In this document: in pieces, positions 58,747-64,000 of the stretch
Numbering within the stretch: position 1 is the stretch's first letter
Layout: each line of letters begins with the position of its first letter
Source: Skermanella pratensis
Lineage (GTDB): Bacteria > Pseudomonadota > Alphaproteobacteria > Azospirillales > Azospirillaceae
Length of the DNA: 64,000 bases
Reading direction: 5' to 3'
Assembly (NCBI RefSeq): GCF_008843145.1
Contig: NZ_CP030265.1
Span: 1,161,001 to 1,225,000 of the forward strand
The notes under the pieces: model-generated
What the model saw: only the letters and a program-made list of their open reading frames with translations
Database searches by the model: none
What the model was told of the DNA's origin: nothing
Made by a program: the position numbers and the translations under genes

Positions 58747-59475
58747 TCAGGCATCGAAGACGTCCTCCCACGCCGCCTTAAGCGCCAAGTCCACTTCCGG
58801 CATCGTCGCAAGATGGCCGAGGGCGTGCAGGCTGGTGACGCCGTGCTCGCTGATGCCGCAAGGCACGATGCCGGCGAAATGGCCCAGGTCGGGATCGACG
58901 TTGAGGGCGACGCCGTGGAACGTCACCCAATGGCGGACGCGGACTCCGATGGCGGCGATCTTGTCCTCCCGGCCGGACGGGCCGCCATAGGGGCGCTTGT
59001 CCACCCAGATGCCGACCCGGCCGCACCGCCGCTCGCCCTTGACGTTGAACCGGGCCAGCGTCCGGATCAGCCATTCCTCCAGCCGGTTGACGTAGCCCCT
59101 GATGTCGGGGCCTTCCATGCCCGCCCGCGGGCGCTTAAGGTCGATCATCACATAGGCCACGCGCTGGCCCGGCCCGTGATAGGTGTACTGGCCGCCGCGG
59201 CCCGACTGGTATGTCGGGAACCGGCTCGGCTCCAGCAGGTCGCTTTCCTTCGCGCTGGTTCCCGCCGTGTAGAGGGGCGGGTGCTCCAGCAGCCAGACAA
59301 GCTCCGGGGCCGTCCCGGCGCGGATCGCCGCGACCCTGGCCTCCATCTCCGCGACCGCCTCGGGATAGGGAACGGGGTCGTCCGACATGCGCCACTCGAC
59401 GCCCGGCCGGATGGAGAAAGCGTCGGCGGAGCCGGCGAGAGAGGCGGTCGGCTGAGGAGCGGCTGTCATGGCCAT
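58747..59475 (-). CDS. lipB: Lipoyl(octanoyl) transferase
   Basis: 242 aa from the ATG at 59473-59475 (a second ATG two codons in is equally possible). It moves octanoyl from ACP to lipoyl domains. Motifs: [40 protein letters not shown], Lys in [20 protein letters not shown], and catalytic Cys in [18 protein letters not shown]. The preceding ~30 codons are open but unlike LipB. Confidence 0.94.
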   Translation of the reverse strand: MAMTAAPQPTASLAGSADAFSIRPGVEWRMSDDPVPYPEAVAEMEARVAAIRAGTAPELVWLLEHPPLYTAGTSAKESDLLEPSRFPTYQSGRGGQYTYHGPGQRVAYVMIDLKRPRAGMEGPDIRGYVNRLEEWLIRTLARFNVKGERRCGRVGIWVDKRPYGGPSGREDKIAAIGVRVRHWVTFHGVALNVDPDLGHFAGIVPCGISEHGVTSLHALGHLATMPEVDLALKAAWEDVFDA

Positions 59476-59598
59476 ATCCGGGTGTGATCCTGATTTCTTC
59501 GAAGAAGCCGCTTCAATCGCTTGATCACGGCATCGGGATTTGGTATTCCCCCCGCACGCTTCAAGCAAGCCCCGTGCTGAATGAAGCGGACGATGTAT

Positions 59599-59685
59599 GC
59601 GGTCGTGGCGGAATTGGTAGACGCGCAGCGTTGAGGTCGCTGTGGGCTAACCCCCGTGGAAGTTCGAGTCTTCTCGACCGCACCA
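59599..59685 (+). tRNA. tRNA-Leu (anticodon GAG)
   Basis: Acceptor stem GCGGTCG (59599-59605) pairs with CGACCGC (59675-59681). Discriminator A and encoded CCA follow (59682-59685). Anticodon loop TTGAGGT, with GAG at 59633-59635, in stem CAGCG/CGCTG. A long variable arm (TGGGCTAACCCCCGTGG) and T-loop GTTCGAGTC identify a class II leucine tRNA. Confidence 0.96.
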
Positions 59686-59708
59686 TCTCTCACGCAAGTG
59701 ACTGAATG

Positions 59709-59748
59709 AAAAAAGCGCTGCAACGGCCTCAACGTTGCGGCGCTTTTT
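59709..59748. terminator. Strong bidirectional terminator after tRNA-Leu
   Basis: AAAAA-GCGC-T-GCAACG (from 59710) folds with CGTTGC-G-GCGC-TTTTT (59733-59748), one T-G wobble, 7-nt loop. The A and T runs make it work in both directions, for the tRNA and for the convergent flippase gene. Confidence 0.9.
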
Positions 59749-59806
59749 CATGTCCGGGCCGTCCCTGCCGGGAAGGCCGGAGCCTTCCCTTTCCGGGTCC
59801 CGGGCG

Positions 59807-61141
59807 TCAGGCCGCCGTCGCCGCCGCCCCGGCGAGGGTCGCGCGGTGGTCCTGCACCGCGCGCCAGACCAGCACCACCAGGAAGAAGTGGAACAGGAAC
59901 CCCACCACCGAGTAGGCGGCGATCGCGACTTCCACGTCGGCGATCCAGGCGGCTACGGGCAGCACCAGGAAACGGGGGATCAGGGTCAGGATTTCCAGGA
60001 TCAGGAACCGGCGCTGCAGGTTGAGCACGGGGACCAGCATCAGCGCAGGCAGGCTGATGAAGCGCATCGCCCACCAGACGACGATCCACTGCGCGAAATA
60101 TCCGGCCTCCCGCCAGGCCTCGCCGAAGGCGAAGGCGTAGAGCCAGGGACCCAGGGCGATCATGAGGAGCACCGGCAGGGCGACCATCGCGGCCAGCCCG
60201 CCGGTCGTCCGCAGGAACAGGGCCGACAGATCCTGACCCTTGTGGAACATCTCCGCCGCGCGCTGGTAGAAGACCCGGCGGACCGCGTCGCCCAGCAGCG
60301 TGATCGGCATCTCGAACAGGCGGTAGGTGAACCAGTAGAGGCCGGCCACATAGGGGCTGAACAAGGCGGCCAGCAGGATCGACGGCACGGTGATCGTGGT
60401 CGAGGAGAGCAGCGCCTGCGGCATGCTGTAGAGCGGGAAATCGCGGTGCTTGACCGCGAGCTGCCTCATCCGCTGGTGCGTGACCATGCGCCGGATCGAC
60501 GGCAGGTCGTGGCGGATGATCTGCCAGGCGATGATCAGGGCGCCCATCGCCGTCCCGAAGATCAATCCCAGCACGAGGCCGTCCACGCCCATGCCGACCA
60601 GGCCGGCCACCATCTGGGCGGCGGCAACCCCGAAGGATCGGCTGATCGTCGACATGGAAATGCGCTTGTACTGCTTGTGCCGGGTCGCCCACACGGCCAG
60701 CACCGCCGCCGCGGTGTTGGTCAGGATCAGCAGCGGCAGGAACCACAGCAGGCCGCGCAGCTCCTGGTATCCCAGCAGATCGAGCAGGAAATCGCCGAAG
60801 GCCAGAACGGCCACGCCCGACGCGATGCTGACCGCGGTGACGATGCCGAGGCTCAAGGCCAGGATGTTGGCCGCCTCCGTCTCGGACTTCGCCATCACGA
60901 TGGCGAGCTCGTACCGTCCGCTCGCGACGACCACGAAAGTCATGTTGAGCGCGCCGAACAGGGCGAAGAGGCCGAACTGGTCCGGCGTGAAGAGCCGCAT
61001 CAGAATGGGATAGGCAAGGACCGTAAGGACCTGGGCCATGGCCGTCCCTGAAGCGAGAACCGCGATATTCTTCAGGAAGGGGCCGCGCAGGATGCGAAGT
61101 GCTGCTTGCGACAGACGGTTGGCGTCGACTCGGGCCGTCAA
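59807..61141 (-). CDS. Polysaccharide flippase (Wzx-like, MATE/MOP superfamily)
   Basis: About 444 aa with roughly twelve hydrophobic segments. Family features: FLKNIAVLASGTAMAQVLTV at the N-terminus, RLFTPDQFGLFALFGALNMT, VASGRYELAIVMA, MPQALLSSTTITVPSILLAA, and AGLYWFTYRLFEMPITLLGD. It would move lipid-linked sugar repeats across the inner membrane. The likely start is the TTG at 61139-61141, because GAGAGAG sits 6 nt upstream; a TTG six codons earlier is possible. No other capsule genes lie nearby in the window. Confidence 0.85.
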   Translation of the reverse strand: MTARVDANRLSQAALRILRGPFLKNIAVLASGTAMAQVLTVLAYPILMRLFTPDQFGLFALFGALNMTFVVVASGRYELAIVMAKSETEAANILALSLGIVTAVSIASGVAVLAFGDFLLDLLGYQELRGLLWFLPLLILTNTAAAVLAVWATRHKQYKRISMSTISRSFGVAAAQMVAGLVGMGVDGLVLGLIFGTAMGALIIAWQIIRHDLPSIRRMVTHQRMRQLAVKHRDFPLYSMPQALLSSTTITVPSILLAALFSPYVAGLYWFTYRLFEMPITLLGDAVRRVFYQRAAEMFHKGQDLSALFLRTTGGLAAMVALPVLLMIALGPWLYAFAFGEAWREAGYFAQWIVVWWAMRFISLPALMLVPVLNLQRRFLILEILTLIPRFLVLPVAAWIADVEVAIAAYSVVGFLFHFFLVVLVWRAVQDHRATLAGAAATAA

Positions 61142-61478
61142 GGGAACTCTCTCACACAATCATTCGCAGGATGAAGCGGGGCAACACTGCCATAAACATC
61201 GGCCGGTTGCGCCGGTTCATGGGGTGAACGCAGTCACGCTTTTGCTCCCCGGGAACGGAGGGGGGGGACGCCCCCAACAGGGGTATGGCGGCGCCTCGGA
61301 GCACGGGGAAACAATCCACGCTACCTCTGCCGGAAGCGGGAGGTGTCCGGCAGCAAAGGCGCTCCAGACTCCCTTCGACATTGGAAGATGTCAAAGGTTC
61401 TTCCAACATTCCGTGTAACAAACGAAATCAATTGCGTCGAAGATCGGTGGGACATGTCCCGCAACATCCGTTTTTGAC
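61142..61478. promoter_or_regulatory. Divergent promoter region with a perfect inverted repeat
   Basis: 337 bp between the flippase and the PAS-GGDEF-EAL gene. TTGGAAGA (61381-61388) and TCTTCCAA (61399-61406) form a perfect 8-bp inverted repeat with a 10-nt gap, about 75 bp before the ATG at 61479, a typical operator position. Apart from a G-run at 61260-61266, I see nothing else. Confidence 0.5.
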
Positions 61479-64000
61479 ATGGATCATCCGCAATCTCCCC
61501 TCCCTACGCTATCATCGAAGGCTGATCCGACGCCGCCGGTTGAAGCGGCGCGATGGGGGAAATGCGGATCCGGCGTGGGCGGTCTGTCGCCTTGCAGGGT
61601 CGGGGGGCGGTGCATGGGCGACAGTGCTTGCAAAGAGACTCCGGCGGACGGGCGCGGCGACGTCGACGGATGGCCGGCCGGGGGAGCTTCCGTGCAGCCG
61701 CGGCGTGCCGGCGGCGGGCGCGGAGTGGAGGAGAACCGGCTGTCCCAGATCGTGGACGGGTGCCCGGTCCCCGTCTTCGTGATCGATACCTCCCATCGGG
61801 TGACCCACTGGAACCGGGCCTGCGAGGTCGTGATCGGCGCCAACGCCGCGGACATGGTCGGCACGCGAAACCAGCGGCGGATCTTCTACGGGATCGAGCG
61901 GCCCTGCATGGCGGACCTGATCGTGGACGGCGCGCCCGACGATACCGTGCGCCTGTTCTACCAGGACAAGTTCCGGCGGTCCGCGACCGTCACCGGAGCC
62001 TTCGAGGCGGAGGACTATTTCCCGAACCTGGGCGGCGGGCCGTGCTGGCTGTCGTTCACCGCCGCACCGCTGTTCGACGAGGACGGCGTGATCATCGGCG
62101 CGATCGAGACCTTGCAGGACATCACCGGCCGGCGCAACGCGGAGGCGGCGCTGCATGCCGGTGAACGGCGTTTCCGCGAACTGTTCGCCAGCATGCGGGA
62201 CGGCATCGTGATCTTCGCCCCCCACGACGACGGCCGCGACTTCGTGCTGGCCGACATCAACCCGGCGGCCGAGTCGCTCTACCGCATGTCGCGCAGCCGC
62301 GCGCTGGGACGCCGGCTGCCGGAGGTGCTGGCCTTTCCGGCCCAGCCGGGGACCACGGCCGGCCAGGCGGCGGAACTGGTCGAGGCGGTCCGGCGGGTCT
62401 GGCGCTCGGGCGTGCCGGAAAGCCTGATGACGGTCCACCTGGATTCCGGCGGCAACCCGCTGGACTGCCGGCACAACCGCCTGGTCCGGCTGCCTACATC
62501 CGAGGTCGCCTGCCTGTCGGAGGACATCACCGACCGGCAACGCAGCCAGGCCGAGCAGGAGATGGTGGCCAGCGTGTTCCGGCACACGGTCGAGGGCATC
62601 TTCGTGACCGACTCCGACGGCACCATCATTTCCGTCAACCCCGCCTTCACCCAGATCACCGGCTACGAGGCGGGGGAAGTGGTCGGGCGGTCGTCGCGGC
62701 TGCTGCGGTCCCCCCTCCAGGAAGAGGCCTTCTTCGACGAGCTGTGGTCCCGGCTGGAGACCGAGGGGAGCTGGCAGGGCCAGATCTGGAACCGCCGAAA
62801 GAACGGCGAGAACTTCCTGGAGTGGGTGACGATCACCCAGGTGCTCGACGCGACCGGGCGGCCGTACCGTTACGTCGCCATCTTCAACGACATCACCGAC
62901 CTGCACCGCAAGGACGAGCAGATCAAGCACCAAGCCTACCACGATGCCCTGACCGGCTTGCCCAACCGGCTGCTGCTGGCCGACCGGATCGAGCAGGCCG
63001 TGGCGCTCGCCAGGCGCCAGGACCACGGCGTGGCGCTGCTGTTCATCGACCTGGACCATTTCAAGACGATCAACGACTGCCATGGCCATGACATGGGCGA
63101 CAGGCTGCTGGTCGAGGTGGCCCGGCGGCTGAAGTCGTGCGTGCGCGAAAGCGACACGGTGGCCCGCCTGGGCGGCGACGAGTTCATCGTCGTGGTGGCC
63201 GACGCCGACGTGGCGGAGGCGCTCCCCAGGTCTGCCAGCGCATCCTGAAGGCCCTGCGCGCGCCGTTCTCGCTGCCTCCGGTGGAGTTGGTGACCGCCAG
63301 CATCGGGATCAGCCTTTTCCCCAACGACGGGGGCGATGCCGATACCCTGCTGAAGCACGCCGACATCGCGATGTACGAAGCGAAGCGCCGCAGCCGCAAC
63401 ACGATCAGCTTCTTCACCTCCGAGATGACGCGGACCATGATGCGGCGCCTGGAGTTGGAGAACGACCTGCGCCGGGCGATCGAGCACGACGAGCTGGAGG
63501 TCCATTACCAGCCCAAGGCCGATATCCTGAACGGCGCCGTCTATGGCATGGAGGCGCTGGTCCGCTGGTTCCACCCGACCCGGGGCATGGTGCCGCCCGA
63601 CGAGTTCATCCCCGTGGCGGAGGAGATCGGCATGATCGTGCCGATCGGCGAATGGGTGCTCCGCACGGCGTGCCGGGACGCCGCGGAGCTGCGCCGGCAG
63701 GGAATCCCGATGCATCTCTCGGTTAACCTGTCCATGCGGCAGTTCCGCGAGGCGGATCTGTCGAGCGGATCGCCGCCATCATAGGGGAGATCGGGCTGGA
63801 CCCGTCGTTCCTGGAGCTGGAGCTGACCGAGTCGATCCTGATGACCGAGGCCGCCCAGAGCATCGCGGCGCTCAACGAGATCAAGCGGCTCGCATCACGC
63901 TGTCGATCGACGATTTCGGCACGGGTTATTCCAGCCTCAGCTACCTGACCAAGCTGCCGATCGACATCCTCAAGATCGACCGGAGCTTCATCCAGCATTG
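61479..64000 (+). CDS. PAS-GGDEF-EAL c-di-GMP protein, partial, three one-base frameshifts
   Basis: Open from the ATG at 61479, with another candidate at 61614 (MGDSACKET). Three PAS-like sensor regions: about residues 85-220 ([20 protein letters not shown]), 230-355, and 360-480 ([20 protein letters not shown]). Then GGDEF with [15 protein letters not shown] and the exact active site [11 protein letters not shown], then EAL with [23 protein letters not shown] and [15 protein letters not shown]. It runs past the window end. Frame is lost at 63224-63227, ~63760 and ~63891, each repaired by one base. Cytoplasmic, no membrane helix; it could make or degrade cyclic di-GMP. Confidence 0.87.

Overview
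ORGANISM. The window is GC-rich chromosomal DNA from an alphaproteobacterium. The evidence is a COQ9-family gene next to def, a DUF3035/BamF-type lipoprotein after ileS-lspA, an alpha-type RpoH, hisZ next to purA, and near-universal G/C at third codon positions. Gene order and protein style resemble the Azospirillum/Skermanella group (Rhodospirillales sensu lato). That genus-level guess is inference.

LAYOUT. 1-0.9 kb: 3' end of a broken GGDEF-EAL gene. 1.1-6.4 kb: rpsU, def-COQ9, a sugar-nucleotide epimerase, and two dehydrogenases. 6.7-10.1 kb: a minus-strand sigma-factor block (RpoH, ECF sigma, membrane anti-sigma) flanked by two related membrane-anchored proteins of unknown function. 10.6-17.7 kb: ileS-lspA-DUF3035 lipoprotein-M16-M16. 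17.8-22.7 kb: pgi, a pentapeptide-repeat protein, mutL. 22.7-24.7 kb: an ATPase/TOPRIM gene pair that looks like an OLD/PARIS-type phage-defence module inserted between mutL and rsmD. 24.8-28.1 kb: rsmD, a pseudouridine synthase, dodecin, tadA, and a double cold-shock protein. 28.2-36.7 kb: animal-type heme peroxidase, FAD oxidoreductase plus pyruvyl transferase, several very small genes, ThuA, and hsp20-lon. 36.9-38.1 kb: an FAH-family gene.

38.1-52.0 kb is a lower-GC, repeat-rich and transposon-rich island. Under the insertions lies what was one tightly overlapping four-gene operon: a C5-cytosine methyltransferase (372 aa), a 991-aa protein with a MORC/MutL-like GHKL ATPase at the N-terminus and a histidine-kinase-like H-box plus ATPase at the C-terminus, a 610-aa receiver-domain protein, and a Vsr endonuclease. 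The receiver gene is split twice. A 2.35-kb serine-recombinase element (46932-49279) sits at a TGC core, and an 862-bp IS5-family element (49653-50514) has a TTA target duplication. Removing both on paper restores one continuous reading frame that overlaps vsr by 20 nt. IS481, IS256 and IS3 remnants flank the operon.

52.1-64 kb returns to core genes: glmS, an amidase, hisZ-purA, lipB, tRNA-Leu(GAG), a polysaccharide flippase, and a large PAS-GGDEF-EAL protein cut by the window end.

QUALITY WARNING. From 42.5 kb onward I count twelve single-base deletions, nearly all in short runs of one base. They hit genes that should be essential (glmS, hisZ) as well as island genes, while 1-42 kb shows none of this kind. 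They are most simply base-calling errors, so genes described as frameshifted here may be intact in the cell.
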